A stretch of 64,000 bases of DNA, taken from assembly GCF_038502225.1 (NCBI RefSeq), contig NC_091383.1, positions 2,287,016-2,351,015 of the forward strand. The letters run 5' to 3'. The stretch is from Cherax quadricarinatus. Its lineage: Eukaryota > Arthropoda > Malacostraca > Decapoda > Parastacidae. The notes under the pieces are model-generated. The model saw only the letters and a program-made list of their open reading frames with translations, was not told where the DNA came from and did not search any database. The translations under genes and the position numbers were made by a program. Position 1 is the stretch's first letter; each line of letters starts with the position of its first letter. This document shows, piece by piece, positions 27,148-39,299 of the stretch.

Positions 27148-28134
27148 AACGTCTGGATGGAACCACTTTTTAGCTTCTTCATGCGAGCTTCTGTCTTTTT
27201 TTAGCCGTTACAGACAGGATCAGAATATTCAGTGTATTCCCACATACCATGACTAAAGGAACTAGCACTCTACCAGAGTATCAGTTGAAATGATGTTTCT
27301 TAGTCGGTACAAGTCATGGTTCAGTATGTATCCTTTCTATTTTGAATGCTATGGTAGCAGGTGAAACACTTTTATGATTCACTATGTGTTTTGCTTGACC
27401 CCAAGTGAGACAAAACAGTATGGCCCATATCATAGGCCTCTGTAAGACTGGATTTGTGTTTAGTCCTATGATGGTATTGGTCAAAATTATTCAGAGACAG
27501 AATTTATATGGAATTGTGACCCCTTGTGGCACATAATGTGGCCTGTGGTTATGAAAGTCACTATATACATGGTGAAAGATTTATATTCTTTTGGGACCAT
27601 GTAATCTATTTGTATGGTTTTTCAACACCTATTTAATTTGTAATTTAATTTCCCACAGCAGGTATGCATTGGAAAACAAATTAAGGAAGCTACATTGTTA
27701 TGGAATATTTTTTATAGTTTCTTAATACATTTGTAAATTAGTTCCTTTATTGTATATGCTTTTGTTTGTGATATCCTGTTGCCCTTCTCTTGTTAATACA
27801 GACATAACTATTGTGTATAAATTTCTGGCTTATGTTAAGTTCTATTTCCAAAGACAAAGCTTTTTAATTAATATATAAATCTATATATATAAATTTCTCT
27901 CTGCTGGTGACTGTCCCTCTCTATTTTTCCTGTCCTTTTGTCATGTATATTATTGACCGATAGTAAAGAAAAGATGCAAATTGCATCAGGTTTTATGGAG
28001 ATTTTGTTGCCCTTTGTTGAGCTTTATTAAGTTATGTGTTAGTGAAGCTCACACAGTCGAACATGTGAGTTACATATGTGCAACACCTGGCTGGATATTT
28101 TGAATACCTTTTGATAACCAGTGGCTTTTTCAGT

Positions 28135-28690
28135 TCAAGAAAGAGTATTAACTGGTGACAGTTGAAGATGAGGGTAATCAGTCCCTCAGCCTTAAAGAAT
28201 GGTGACAGTAGTAGATGAGGTTGTCAGTCCCTCAGCCTTGAAGAATGGTGACAATAGTAGACGAGGTTCAGTCCCTCAGCCTTGAAGAATGGTGACAATA
28301 GTAGACGAGGTTCAGTCCCTCAGCCTTGAAGAATGGTGACAATAGTAGACGAGGTTCAGTCCCTCAGCCTTGAAGAATGGTGACAATAGTTGATGGGGTT
28401 GTCAGTCCCTCAGCCTTGAAGGATGGTGACAGTAGTTGATGGGGTTGTCAGTCCCTCAGCCTTGAAGGATGGTGACAATAGTTGATGGGGTTGTCAGTCC
28501 CTCAGCCTTGAAGGATGGTGACAGTAGTTGATGGGGTTGTCAGTCCCTCAGCCTTGAAGAATGGTGACAATAGTAGACGAGGTTCAGTCCCTCAGCCTTG
28601 AAGGATGGTGACAATGGTAGATGAGGTTGTCAGTCCCTCAGCCTTGAAGGATGGTGACAGTAGTTGATGGGGTTGTCAGTGTCTCTGCCT
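28135..28690. repeat. Minisatellite, about 12 copies of a 43-46 bp unit
   Basis: Unit: GGTTGTCAGTCCCTCAGCCT, TGAAGGATGGTGACAATAGT, TGATGG, with a shorter GAGGTTCAG variant. The sequence GAGGTTGTCAGTCCCTCAGC also occurs inside the fold-back-containing region at 63029-63050, so the array probably grew from that element. It lies within the likely SCAR 3' UTR. Confidence 0.9.
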
Positions 28691-28719
28691 TGAAGAAGGT
28701 ATTCACTTCCTTAGATTTA

Positions 28720-28860
28720 TCAAGGCTAGTAGCCATCACCATCAAGACAGTGACCATCACCATCAAGACACTGATCATCACCATCAAGACCAGTAGTCAA
28801 CACCATCAAGACTAGTAGCCATCACTATCAGGGCTAGTAGTCAGCATCTTCAAGTTGGTT
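28720..28860. repeat. Degenerate short tandem repeat
   Basis: About six imperfect units of AGTAGCCATCACCATCAAGA. Confidence 0.75.
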
Positions 28861-28969
28861 AGACTGATTACATCATCTCTGGTCTGCAGTAAATAAACTC
28901 TGTATTGACTTAAAAAAAGTTGCTGGCTTGTGAAAAAAATATTAAAAATAAATACCCAGGTGTTTTACA

Positions 28970-29184
28970 TACAGTAAACTTTGAGTATAATGGACTAATC
29001 TGAGGCGGGATTGTCAGAGTGTCCATCAAGTCGGATAAATGTTGAAAAATTTTAAAATATGTAACGAAGTACTCTACTGTACACCTAATGTAGTACTGTA
29101 AACATTACAGGAGTTAAAAGTACAATTTATCCAGTAGACTCTACTCATAATTTTCAAAGTCCAATATATCGAAGGTTTACTGTA
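28970..29184. mobile_element. MITE with CAGTAAACTTTG-type ends
   Basis: TA-flanked, 215 bp. Left end CAGTAAACTTTGAGTATAAT, right end ATATATCGAAGGTTTACTG; the next inner bases are also complementary (GGAC and GTCC). Non-coding, mariner/Tigger-type. Confidence 0.78.
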
Positions 29185-29477
29185 CATCTTGATCCATCAG
29201 CTTGTTGGTATTGCATACCATTAATATTAAGAGGGGAACATTGGTCCAATGAAGGTTTGTTCTGCATTATGGGGTCTTTCCATCACTTGCTGGCAGTGCG
29301 AGCGTTGCATCTACATTATTAACTCGTATGTGATATTAGGTAACAATCTTAGTTCTGTGATGGACGCTTTTTGTATGCTGGAACTCGATGAATAATTCAC
29401 ATTGCTTACTAGAGATGTAGCTAATTACTTTTCTTCCTTGTATGAAACATTTGCCTGTACTGTACCTACTAGGAGTT

Positions 29478-29655
29478 GAGATGAGGATGTTGAGTCAGGA
29501 TGAGTAAGATAGGCGAGTTGGAATGAGTAACGTAGGTGATTCGGGATGAGTAAGGTAGGCGAGTTGGGATGAGTGAGGTAGGTGAGTTGGGATGAGTAAA
29601 GTAGGTGAGTTGGGATGAGTGAGTTAGGATGAATATGGTAGGTGAGTTAGTATTT
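29478..29655. repeat. 22-23 bp minisatellite, about seven copies
   Basis: Unit GAGTTGGGATGAGTAAGGTA plus GGT with substitutions. Confidence 0.88.
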
Positions 29656-29661
29656 TTCACT

Positions 29662-29940
29662 TTAACCCTTAAACGGTCCAAACATAGATATACATTCACT
29701 CGCGCAGCGCCCCAAATTTTTTGAGAGAAAAAACAAAATTTTTTAATAGGAAAAAAGAGTATGTGGTACCCAGGCGTTCCCAATTTTTTTCATATGGCGC
29801 ACACTGAGTGCACACACCCATTCTCTCATGTCTAGGCATATCGTGCCAATGTTGAATGAATGACGAAGGAAACGTATATATACGTTTGGGGTGCTACGTG
29901 AAAGAACGTATATATACGTTTGGACCGTTTAAGGGTTTTT
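29662..29940. mobile_element. TTAA-target MITE, diverged
   Basis: Left TTAACCCTTAAACGGTCC; right part CGTATATATACGTTTGGACC then GTTTAAGGG; the right TTAA has decayed to TTTT. The interior differs from the other copies (GCAGCGCCCCAAATTTTTTG), and CGTATATATACG occurs twice near the right end. Confidence 0.8.
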
Positions 29941-30009
29941 ATTAATAAAGACTAAACTTGCTTAAAATTGTTTTAAATGTTGTAACATTACTGGACCCTT
30001 AGATAATTA

Positions 30010-30990
30010 ATGAAAACAACCAAGGGAGGGTGATCCAAGAAGAAAACACACTTACCATCACTCATCCAGTAGCTATCTTGCCACAAGTGTGTACACATCA
30101 TAATTCCAGTAATACTACTACCCAACATCTTTGGTTATCATTCCTGTGTTGGTACTAAAGTTTTTTTTCCTTCTCCAGAATCTAAGGTTAACCAGTTTTG
30201 TCTTCAATCCCTTCATAAGTGTTACCTTGCTCACACTCAGTGGCACACCAAGCCATAAAAATCACTAACCAAACTCCTATCAAGTACATTCATAAGCACT
30301 TGAAGATTCCTTTACCTCCTCCCTCCAAAATTTTTTGTTTATGATCCCTATTCCCTCCTTTTCTCTTCCCCCAAGATTTATATGCCCTCCTAGCTAGTCT
30401 GTTTATCCATCTTTTCTGAATATGCAAACCACCTCAACAACCTCTCCTCAGCCCTCTGAATAATACTTTTCATAATCTCCAAGCTCTGAATTCTCTGCAT
30501 GATATTCACAATATATTGCCATCAAGCACATCTTCACTACCTCCAGCCTCCTCACTGCAGTGTTGAAAACCCATACCTAACACTTTACAAGTGTTCGTAC
30601 CACTATACAGTGGACCCCCGGTTTACGATATTATTTCATTCCAGAAGTATGTTCAGGTGCCATTACTGAACGAATTTGTTCCCATAAGGAATATTGTGAA
30701 TTAGTCTGTTTTAGACCCCCAAACATACACGTACAAACGCACTTACATAAATACACTTACATAATTGGTCGCATTGGGAGGTGATCGTAAACCGGGGGTC
30801 CACTGTACTTTGGTATAGTCCCCCTTTTGCCTCCATGGATAAAGTTCTTAAATCTCTGCAGATATATCAGTGTACCACCCATTTATGTTTCCCTTATCAG
30901 TTTTATGGTTTGCCTCTTGCTTCATAGATCCACCTGCCAATAAGTTGACTCCAAAATATTTAAATACATTTACTTTGGTTATTCCAAAAT
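30010..30990 (-). mobile_element. Old RTE-like LINE fragment, interrupted by a MITE
   Basis: Minus-strand 3' UTR and post-RT coding region (landmarks GTTACCTTGCTCACACTC, CCACCTCAACAACCTCTCC, TTGCCTCCATGGATAAAG). Heavily substituted. The MITE at 30606-30807 interrupts it at a TA. Confidence 0.78.
30606..30807. mobile_element. TA-target MITE, CAGTGGACCCCCG family
   Basis: TA-flanked, ends CAGTGGACCCCCGGTTTACG and CGTAAACCGGGGGTCCACTG. Inserted in an RTE-like relic; removing it and one TA rejoins the relic (CACTATACTTTGG). Confidence 0.92.
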
Positions 30991-31009
30991 TCCTGAGCAT
31001 ATTTTGAAA

Positions 31010-31590
31010 GAAATTCTACAGCTGAATTTTTATTTAATAGTGTTGTTAAGTCAGAAGAAAATGGACACATAACCAGACATAATGTGGTGAAGGAAGGATG
31101 GTGTAATGGGGTGATACATACTAATAGGTTCAAACAAGGTTGCTTCCACCCAGAGAAAAAAGCTGGTTGGTTGGTGGTGAATCAAAGGTGAGAGAGAGCC
31201 AGAGGAGGCTTGTGATTGGTGAGGGATCAAGAGAGAAAGAGAGAGAGAGAAGACTTGAGTGGTGGTGGATCAAGGTGAGAGAAAGGCAAAGCTCGTGATT
31301 GGTGATGGATCAAGCATGAGAGTGAGATGATGAATCAAGGGTGAAAGACAGAGAGGTTTGTGAAGGTGATGGTTCAAGGGCTTGTGCTCTGATTGGTGGT
31401 GTCAAGGGGAAGAGAGAGGGCTTGTAATTGATTTTTGGATTTTCTCTCTTGCTTTTTTGGCTCAAATTTATTTATTTTTTGGTTGTCTGGTACCTGTGTA
31501 GAATTTTTTCCAGTCTTGCAATACATATTGGGAATATGAATTTTGATCTTGACCTGTTTTCTTAATTGTTTCATTTGTGTTGATAACATG
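31010..31590. other. Degenerate AG-rich repeat, no gene seen
   Basis: Recurring GTGATTGGTGATGGATCAAG and GAGAGAGAG motifs at irregular 50-65 bp spacing suggest an old minisatellite. A minus-strand open frame of 73 codons has no recognisable features. Confidence 0.5.
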
Positions 31591-31599
31591 ACCAAGTTG

Positions 31600-31915
31600 A
31601 CTTGGTGGGAACATCAGTGCCTGCACTCTGAAGGAGGGGCTGGGATGTTGCAGTCAGTGGGTGGGGATGTTGCAGCCACTGGGTGAGGATGTTGCAGTCA
31701 GTGGGTGGGGATGTTGCAGCCACTGGGTGGGGATGTTGCAGTCAGTGGGTGGGGATGTTGCAGCCATTGGGTGGGGATGTTGCAGTCAGTGGGTGAGGAT
31801 GTTGCAGTCAGTGGGGTAATCTAATTGTGGTGTCAACCTATCTGTGGAAAAACGGAGATTGAATGAACGCTGGGAATGTTTTCTTCTTTGGGTCACCCTG
31901 ACGGAACATAGCCAT
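31600..31915 (+). mobile_element. RTE-like 3' end with internal 22-bp tandem expansion
   Basis: GTGCCTGCACTCTGAAGGAG starts a 3' UTR stub. The next element, GATGTTGCAG, is amplified as about eight units of GTGGGTGGGGATGTTGCAGT plus CA (31650-31815). The stub then continues with GGAGATTGAATGAACGC and GGGTCACCCTGACGG. Confidence 0.8.
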
Positions 31916-31999
31916 GGTCCTACAAAACATCATTCACCCTTTTGGGTTTAGCCAGGGAGACCTGAAGTAAAAAGTCTTGGATATAGGGACCTAGTAAAT

Positions 32000-32727
32000 A
32001 CAAGGAAGTACAGTAACTTAGTTGTGCATTCTTAGGGTCCCAGCAATTATTGTTACAATATACGAGGCAGTGTGGATAGCATAGTAAGGTTCATCTTGGC
32101 ATCTTTGGTTTAAAGAATGTATGTATATGTAGTACATATAAAACACACAGACAAGCAGTTAATTCCTGTACATACAGAAGGTTGTTAATTTACAAAATCC
32201 CACTAAGTTGAATATATGCAGTTCCTTGCATCCTTATTCACTACTTTTATTAATTACTTTTTTTTTGCAGTCACTTATTCCCTGCAAACCTGTCAAGTCT
32301 CCTATGTTTTTCACTATTATTTTCTATACAAACATCGTGTGTGCAAGTTTCGACCCCTGGTGCCCAAATTGTAAGTCTGGCACCATCTCTCTAGGTATAT
32401 TTTTGAATGGCGTTTTGAAGACATTTTTATTTTTGCTATTCTTAAGATTTGATAAATTGTCCATTGCGCCTCTTGTTCACACCCAAACTTAGACAAAAAT
32501 AATAATTTTGCCTTTTATTTAAAGGCCTCTTGGTTCATTTTGATTATGATCTTGTCTTGGTTAAATCAGTGTAATTGTTTTATTTTGCTTATTATCATTA
32601 ACGTTTTATAATTTTTCCTCTATTGACAGTTAAAATTATATTTGGCTGTCATTGCAAGCGGTGAATTAATACAAAAACAGTCATTGATTTATCTTAGAAA
32701 GATCCAATTAAATTTACACTTAAAACG
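32000..32727. other. No feature recognised
   Basis: AT-rich intergenic sequence. An open frame of 94 codons (32208-32492) is hydrophobic and Phe-rich but lacks any family motif or splice context. Confidence 0.5.
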
Positions 32728-32790
32728 TAAGGAGCACTGCAGTAGGCCTACTGGCCTGTGCTCGGCAGGTTCAAGTCTATGGTCTTGTGC
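32728..32790 (-). mobile_element. CR1 3'-end fragment
   Basis: GGAGCACTGCAGTAGGCCTA, CTGGCCTGTGCTCGGCAGGT and TCAAGT are the reverse of the CR1 3' UTR at 8260-8303. About 60 bp, decayed. Confidence 0.7.
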
Positions 32791-33146
32791 CAGAAGACAC
32801 AACTGTTGGTCCATTCATTGATTAAGCTTTAAGGATTCAGGTTTGAATTTTTTGTTCAGTAATTGTGTGTATTTTACAGTAATTTTGCAGTAATATAACC
32901 TGCTGCACTAAGTCATCTTTTGAGTTATAAAAGAGCCATGTTTTTGATATTCTTGAATACTCACTCAAGGTGCTGAAAGAGGGAAGTAAAGTCAACTTTT
33001 ATTAATCTCTATGTAGTGCATTTCTCTTCTTCCAAATGCATATGAAAATGTGGACTCAGAATTGAGTAGTATGAAGTGTAAAGGCCATTTCGTGTGCTAT
33101 TCAATTTTGGATGAGTTTTTAATTGCATTTAGAAAATATTACACAG

Positions 33147-33353
33147 TACAGTGGACCCCCGGTTAACGATATTTTTTCATTCCAGAAGTATGTTCAGGTG
33201 CCAGTACTGACCGAATTTGTTCCCATAAGGAATATTGTGAAGTAGATTAGTCCATTTCAGACCCCCAAACATACATGTACAAACACACTTACATAAATAC
33301 ACTTACATAATTGGTCGCATTGGGAGGTGATCGTTAAGCGGGGGTCCACTGTA
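33147..33353. mobile_element. TA-target MITE, CAGTGGACCCCCG family
   Basis: TA-flanked, 207 bp, standard ends and interior, very close to the copy at 13564. Confidence 0.92.
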
Positions 33354-33564
33354 TTACACAGTATAGATGAGCTTTACGAGAGCTTACAGTATGTCCGAGT
33401 ATTAAGTATTCTGGAGCTTGTATGCCAGTTTGCTTCTGTGTATCTTAAGTCGCAATGCTGCGGCTGCAACACTTCACAACTAACCTGCATTTGGAGATAA
33501 GTCTTTAGACATTGCTTTAGCCATAACACAAATACCAGACTCTCAAGGTCTTTACACACTTGCA

Positions 33565-33965
33565 AAGAAATACAGAACTGGTAGGACTTGAATCCATGGC
33601 TAGTGGGTCCCAAAACTATCATGTCAGTGTGTTATCCACTGGACAATACAGCCCCAAGAAGAATCGTCCAACTAGGTATATTTCTGTATACCATAGGGAG
33701 GTTAGCATGGGCCACCACTGTGACCACAAGTGCAGGATTTTACAGCTGCATCCCACACCTGCATGGCTAGAGCACACCACAGCCAAGCTGGTGGGAAATT
33801 CATCTAAAAATCTGCATTTGTGGTCACAGTGATGGCCCATGCTAACATTCCTATAATGTACAGAAATACACTTAGCTGAACGAATCTTGTTAGGTAAGTA
33901 TGGTCCATAGCACACTGACCTGCACGTTTAAAGACCCACCGTGCCATGAGTTCAAACCCCACCCA
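33565..33965. repeat. Fold-back repeat with tRNA-like ends
   Basis: GTAGGACTTGAATCCATGGC near the left and CCATGAGTTCAAACCCCACC near the right are inverted B-box-like ends. Internally, GTTAGCATGGGCCACCACTG and CAGTGATGGCCCATGCTAAC are inverted copies, as are GGAGGTTAG and CTAACATTCC flanks. Short open frames on both strands are incidental. Confidence 0.65.
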
Positions 33966-35200
33966 TTCTCTGACTTGACGTTAATATTTATTCCATGCAG
34001 TTTTTGCAAAACTGGATGCCTTTAATAGACATGAAACTCCCTGATTATGAATAGCATTTTGACAAGTTATAAACCAAGATTAATGGAACATAAATACATA
34101 TTTTACTTACCATATGCGTATTCAAAGTTATTAATATATATTTTTAAATACTGGCCGTCTCCTGTATAAATAAATGTAAAAAGTTTTTATTTTTACTTTT
34201 AGTAATTTTTACAGGAGTTACTAGCCCCTCGTTCCCATATTAACAATATACATAGTATAAAATGATTACTTATGAATATAAGGATAAATATACCTAAACT
34301 TAGATTAAAAAAAATGAAGCGTGGCACTGTGGTTTAGGGTGGATCAAAACCATGTAAAGACCCTTATGGGTTTAGCACATAGTTTTGATTGTAATAATAA
34401 AACCATATGTAAAGATTTATCTCTAATTTGTCAGTGTAGAATATCTCTCTCCCTGTTCTAAGTATATAATATACTATATGTCTTCCCTCTTTAAATTTTG
34501 TAATGCACAATTTAGTTGTACATCTTGAAAGTTTTATTAAAAGTTCCATATTAAAGTCAGCCGTGATTGAAGTTCTTTATCAAGTTTTATTCTTTATGAT
34601 GTATTCCTGTGAATGTTTATGCCAAGTGTGTAAGTGAGGTAGCCGATGAAGTTGTATGAAATCCGCATCGTAGCGGAGATAGTTAACGGTCTGATGGCGT
34701 GTTAATGGTGTTGGAGTCTGTGTTTCTCTCTGTAAACAGGAAAAAACTAATTTCTTTCGTTAATTTTATATTTTTTAAGCAACTCTTAACAATGGTCAAC
34801 TTTTCCTCCTAGTGCCGACTGGTTTTTATGCTAAAACCAATTTCTGTACGTGTGTTATTTTGGTCAGTATGTTAATAAAACAGTATGTGGTTTATGGCAT
34901 TTTATTGAAAGTTTGTGGTCCATCAGGGATGTTACTAATTCTCATCCTATCAATAAAATGCCTTAGACTTTATTTTGTATCTCACTGACACACTTCTTGG
35001 TGCAGTCCACCCTCGATATAAAAATTTGATGAGCCAAGTTTGACCACTTACAATATTTGCATCATCGTCAACAAAAGTAAGAAAGATTGTTGTGCTAAAC
35101 AGTCACTTGACTGACAATCTTGAGTCAGGGATGTATGGGAGGATAAACTGTTTGTTGTGGGGATGAACAACTTGAAGTTGATTAGCAGGGAGATATTTTA
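33966..35200. other. Intergenic, short dispersed motif only
   Basis: Contains one copy of the dispersed motif CCCTTATGGGTTTAGCAC with TTTTGATTGTAATAATAA at 34360-34400, a piece of the SINE-like head (GTTACTAGCCCCTCG near 34216) and GTCCACCCTCGATATAAA near 35006, possibly a MITE end. No gene seen. Confidence 0.5.
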
Positions 35201-35204
35201 AAAT

Positions 35205-36085
35205 TGTATTTGAGCTTCCTGTCTGCTTCTGGGAGCTGGATGCCAGTCTCAGTGAGCTGGACGTTGATTCCTGGGGGCTGGATGCCAGTCTCAGTGAGCT
35301 GGACGTTGATTCCTGGAGGCTGGAAGCCAGTCTCAGTGAGCTGGACGTTGATTCCTGGGGGCTGGATGCCAGTCTCAGTGAGCTGGACGTTGATTCCTGG
35401 GAGCTGGATGCCAGTCTCAGTGAGCTGGATGTTGATTCCTGGAGGCTGGATGCCAGTCTCAGTGAGCTGGACGTTGATTCCTGGGAGCTGGATGCCAGTC
35501 TCAGTGAGCTGGACGTTGATTCCTGGGAGCTGGATGCCAGTCTCAGTGAGCTGGACGTTGATTCCTGGAGGCTGGATGCCAGTCTCAGTGAGCTGGACAT
35601 TGATTCCTGGGAGCTGGATGCCAGTCTCAGTGAGCTGGACGTTGATTCCTGGAGGCTGGATGCCAGTCTCAGTGAGCTGGACGTTGATTCCTGGAGGCTG
35701 GATGCCAGTCTCAGTGAGCTGGACATTGATTCCTGGGAGCTGGATGCCAGTCTCAGTGAGCTGGACGTTGATTCCTGGAGGCTGGATGCCAGTCTCAGTG
35801 AGCTGGACGTTGATTCCTGGAGGCTGGATGCCAGTCTCAGTGAGCTGGACGTTGATTCCTGGAGGCTGGATGCCAGTCTCAGTGAGCTGGACGTTGATTC
35901 CTGGAGGCTGGATGCCAGTCTCAGTGAGCTGGACGTTGATTCCTGGAGGCTGGATGCCAGTCTCAGTGAGCTGGACATTCGTTCCTGGGGGCTGGATGTT
36001 GGCCCCAGGGAGCTGGACGTTGGCCCCAGGGAGCTGAACGTCGGCCCCAGGGAGCTGAACGTCGGCCCCAGGGAGCTGGACGTTG
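35205..36085. repeat. 42-bp minisatellite, about 20 copies
   Basis: Unit GTTGATTCCTGGAGGCTGGA, TGCCAGTCTCAGTGAGCTGG, AC. Variants swap GGAGGC, GGGAGC and GGGGGC. A shorter derivative (GGCCCCAGGGAGCTGGACGT) repeats at the right end (36000-36085). Because 42 is a multiple of three, long open frames appear in three frames; none looks like a real protein. Confidence 0.95.
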
Positions 36086-36593
36086 TATTTTTTGTATCTT
36101 TCCTCTTCCACCAAGGTGAAAGACCATGAAAAAGAAACACTTTTACAAAAACATCATTCATTTGCTTGCTGTCTTTCCTTGTGTAACAATAACAACATTA
36201 GATTTTAAGTTGATGTTCCAAATGTACAACAAAATACTGAACCAGTTTGTCTAAATATCCAATTTACTTCATTCATTTGGTCATTTTTGGCTAGTCATTT
36301 CTTAAACATCTGTTAAGGATAAAGTATGTATTTTACTCTATTTTTTTTTTAAATTACTGATACTTATTAAGGACCTAATGGTAATTTTGGGCAAAACTTT
36401 GGTGTTTTATTATTTTTTATTAGAGTTTAGGTCAGCATTTGGTGGTCAGTTTGCCAGATGATCCATTGGTCTTTTGAGATAATGGTATCCATTTAGGGCA
36501 GATAATGGCATCCATTTAGGGCAGATAATGGTATCCATTAAGGGCAGTTGGTCACTGAAAAGTACTGGTTTGGCCCTTAGAATTTTAACCTAC

Positions 36594-37078
36594 ACATTGT
36601 ACACACATCAGAAGAACATTGTACACACAACACAAGAACATTGTACACACAGAAGAACATTGTACACACAACACAAGAACATTGTACACACAGAACAACA
36701 TTGTACACACATCAGAAGAACATTGTACACACACAGAAGAACATTGTACACACACAGAAGAACATTGTACACACACAGAAGAACATTGTACACACACAGA
36801 AGAACATTGTACACACACAGAAGAACATTGTACACACGTCAGAAGAACATTGTACACACATCAGAAGAACATTGTACACACGTCAGAAGAACATTGTACA
36901 CACGTCAGAAGAACATTGTACACACGTCAGAAGAACATTGTACACACGTCAGAAGAACATTGTACACACGTCAGAAGAACATTGTACACACAACACAAGA
37001 ACATTGTACACACATCAGAAGAACATTGTACACACAGAAGAACATTGTACACACAGAAGAACATTGTACACACACCAA
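36594..37078. repeat. 20-23 bp minisatellite, about 22 copies
   Basis: Units of ACATTGTACACAC followed by variable ACAGAAGA, ATCAGAAGA, GTCAGAAGA or AACACAAGA. Long open frames over it are artefacts. Confidence 0.95.
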
Positions 37079-37485
37079 GAGACCTAAACTGGCGTGTGAA
37101 CACAGCCAGATTTATGGGGTTTAATCTTGCCAAGTCATTTAGTAATTTGAATAGTGGGTCCCAAGAGCTGGAGCTAAACTCTAAATTACACACACAAACT
37201 TTACAAATACACACCAACTTGTACAACAACTTGGCATGTGCACAGCTTACCTTCTTTAGTTACAAACTGTTCATATACCAACACAAACAGTTTGCTTTAT
37301 TTGAAGAAGACTCACGGCAAGACTGGTCATACCATTGATGCAGTTCACTCTATTAAAATTAAAGCAATAGTTCAAATCATAGGTTTAAATATGTTCACTA
37401 TTATATAAATTAAATATGACTGAAGTCATAATGTAAATTAAATATGACAAAGTCTTAAAAATTCCTAGTTATTGATGTGTTACAG

Positions 37486-37691
37486 TACAGTGGACCCCCG
37501 CATAACAATTACCTCCAAATGCGTCCAATTATGTAAGTGTATTTATGTAAGTGCGTTTGTTCGTGTATGTTTGGGGGTCTGAAAGGAATAATCTACTTCA
37601 CAATATTCCTTATGGGAATAAAATCGGTCAGTACTGGCACCTGAACATACTTATGGAGTGAAAAAATATCGTTAACCGGGGGTCCACTGTA
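37486..37691. mobile_element. TA-target MITE, CAGTGGACCCCCG family (reverse)
   Basis: TA-flanked; interior in reverse orientation to the 13564 copy (CTTATGGGAATAAAATCGG, TCGTTAACCGGGGGTCCACTG at the right). Confidence 0.9.
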
Positions 37692-37986
37692 TATTGTTGC
37701 CTCTATATTTTTTTATCATTTGCAAATGTTTTTTATATAAATTTCATTTAGTACCTGAGTCTTCATTAAATAGTAAGTGTTGAATCTTAAATATTATGTA
37801 TAATTTCAAAAAGGAAATTGATCTTTAATAGATCCTGGTGGGTTGTTGTGTGACCCCCAAGGTGAGTGCTGGAGTCAGGAAGCTGACAAAGACTCGGCTG
37901 CACTGATTGAGAGTTTTAAAAGCTGTGTATGTTCTTTATTGTATGTGTACGAAGCTTTGTGATAGTGCGTACACACTACCAGTTAA

Positions 37987-38010
<24 letters not shown>
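37692..38010. other. No feature recognised
   Basis: AT-rich sequence ending in the (TAT)n tract that is the complement of the adjacent LINE tail. Confidence 0.5.
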
Positions 38011-38014
<4 letters not shown>

Positions 38015-38021
<7 letters not shown>

Positions 38022-38222
38022 ACATCAGCCGTCTCCCACCAAGGCAGGGTGACCCGAAAAAGAAAAACTTTCATCACTCACTTCATCACTGTCTTGCCAG
38101 AAGCGCACTTACACTACAGTTATAAAACTGGTACATTAACACCCATCCTTCAGAGTGCAGACACTGTACTTCCCACCTCCAGGACTCAGGTCCAGCCTGC
38201 CAGTTTCCCTGACTCCCTGCAT
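38015..38222 (-). mobile_element. RTE-like LINE 3'-end stub
   Basis: Tail complement (ATTATTATTATTAACACATC), GCCGTCTCCCACCAAGGCAG, then AGTGCAGACACTGTACTTCC and CCAGTTTCCCTGACTCCC. Confidence 0.88.
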
Positions 38223-38549
38223 TTAATATTCTTAGGAAAATGCTTCGTCTCACTAATGATAGAGCGGCAGGACTTTGCAGTGTTATATAACGGAGAAGTG
38301 TGAGGGGCATACATTCATGGGGGGGGGGATGCCAAGCCCATAGGTAACAAACATCTGGGGAATAGGTAATTAGGCTTGTAGCCATTTCCCTTGAAAAGGA
38401 TTTAGGCATATTGTGAGTTAGTTTTGTTTAAAAAATCTGGTGCAAACTACCACATGGAGAAATTCTGGAGTAATGTTTTCTGTGTTGTGTAGGCATTGGT
38501 AAGTGTGTTGATAATGGTATAAAATACCAACAAGTTGATGATCAAGACA

Positions 38550-39005
38550 CACGTTCAGCAGTTGGGTATGTTTATTGTTGAAATGTTTCACCTACACAGT
38601 AGACTTGTTTAGTCAAATACAGAGGCAGCAGAGTGGTAGTGGAATGAAGATAATACAGTGGACCCCCGGTTAACGATATTTTTTCATTCCAGAAGTATGT
38701 TCAGGTGCCAGTACTGACCGAATTTGTTCCCATAAGGAATATTGGGAAGTAGATTAGTCCATTTCAGACCCCCAAACATACACATACAAACGCACTTACA
38801 TAAATACACTTACATAATTGGTTGCATTGGGAGGTGATCGTTAAGGGGGGGTCCACTGTATAATCAGTCCATCACCCTTGGAGAAAAAAGTTAATGGTCT
38901 AATTACATTATCTTCACTACTACACTGCTGCCTCTGTATTTGACTTAACAAGCCTACTGTGTAGGTCAGACATTTCAACAATAAACATACCCAACTGCTG
39001 CCCAT
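38550..39005. repeat. Fold-back element with hammerhead-like hairpins, interrupted by a MITE
   Basis: Arms GTTGGGTATGTTTATTGTTG and CAACAATAAACATACCCAAC are exact inverted copies about 400 bp apart. Inside each arm is the CCTACACAGTAG / CTACTGTGTAGG hairpin, degenerate at its flanks. GAGGCAGCAG and CTGCTGCCTC continue the pairing. A TA-target MITE (38654-38860) lies in the loop. Confidence 0.8.
38654..38860. mobile_element. TA-target MITE, CAGTGGACCCCCG family
   Basis: TA-flanked, standard ends. Sits in the loop of the fold-back element, hence younger than it. Confidence 0.92.
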
Positions 39006-39299
39006 ATTTTAATCATTATTGATGAGTGCAATTGTCTCACGCAGAAAGATAAAGTATAAAAGATATACTAATTAGAAACAATGGCAGGTGATGGTAATTA
39101 GGTACAGTACTAGGTAGCATTTCAGGGATATCCTCTGCTCACCTAATGTGTTTATTCCAAAGAAATGATTTAATTCTTGGTTAACAACCTTCATTATCAT
39201 TTTCTGTAAACGAAGAGACTTTGTAGAAACAGTTTTGTGTGAACAATGTTTTGCTCTAGAACTTGATCAAGTTGTGATGAAACATTACACTGAGTGAAT

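Larger units (their letters stand above)
27148..28915 (+). other. WASF (SCAR/WAVE): SCAR/WAVE 3' UTR (probable) and poly(A) signals
   Basis: The sequence after the stop is AT-rich and free of the common repeats for about 950 bp. It then includes a minisatellite and reaches AATAAA at 28892-28897 and another at 28947-28952. I see no canonical AATAAA earlier. So the 3' UTR may include the minisatellite, or an unrecognised variant signal may end it sooner. Confidence 0.5.

Noticed and set aside
32208..32492. 94-codon open frame as a small gene
   Set aside because: No family motif, no splice or promoter context, and composition typical of AT-rich noncoding DNA.
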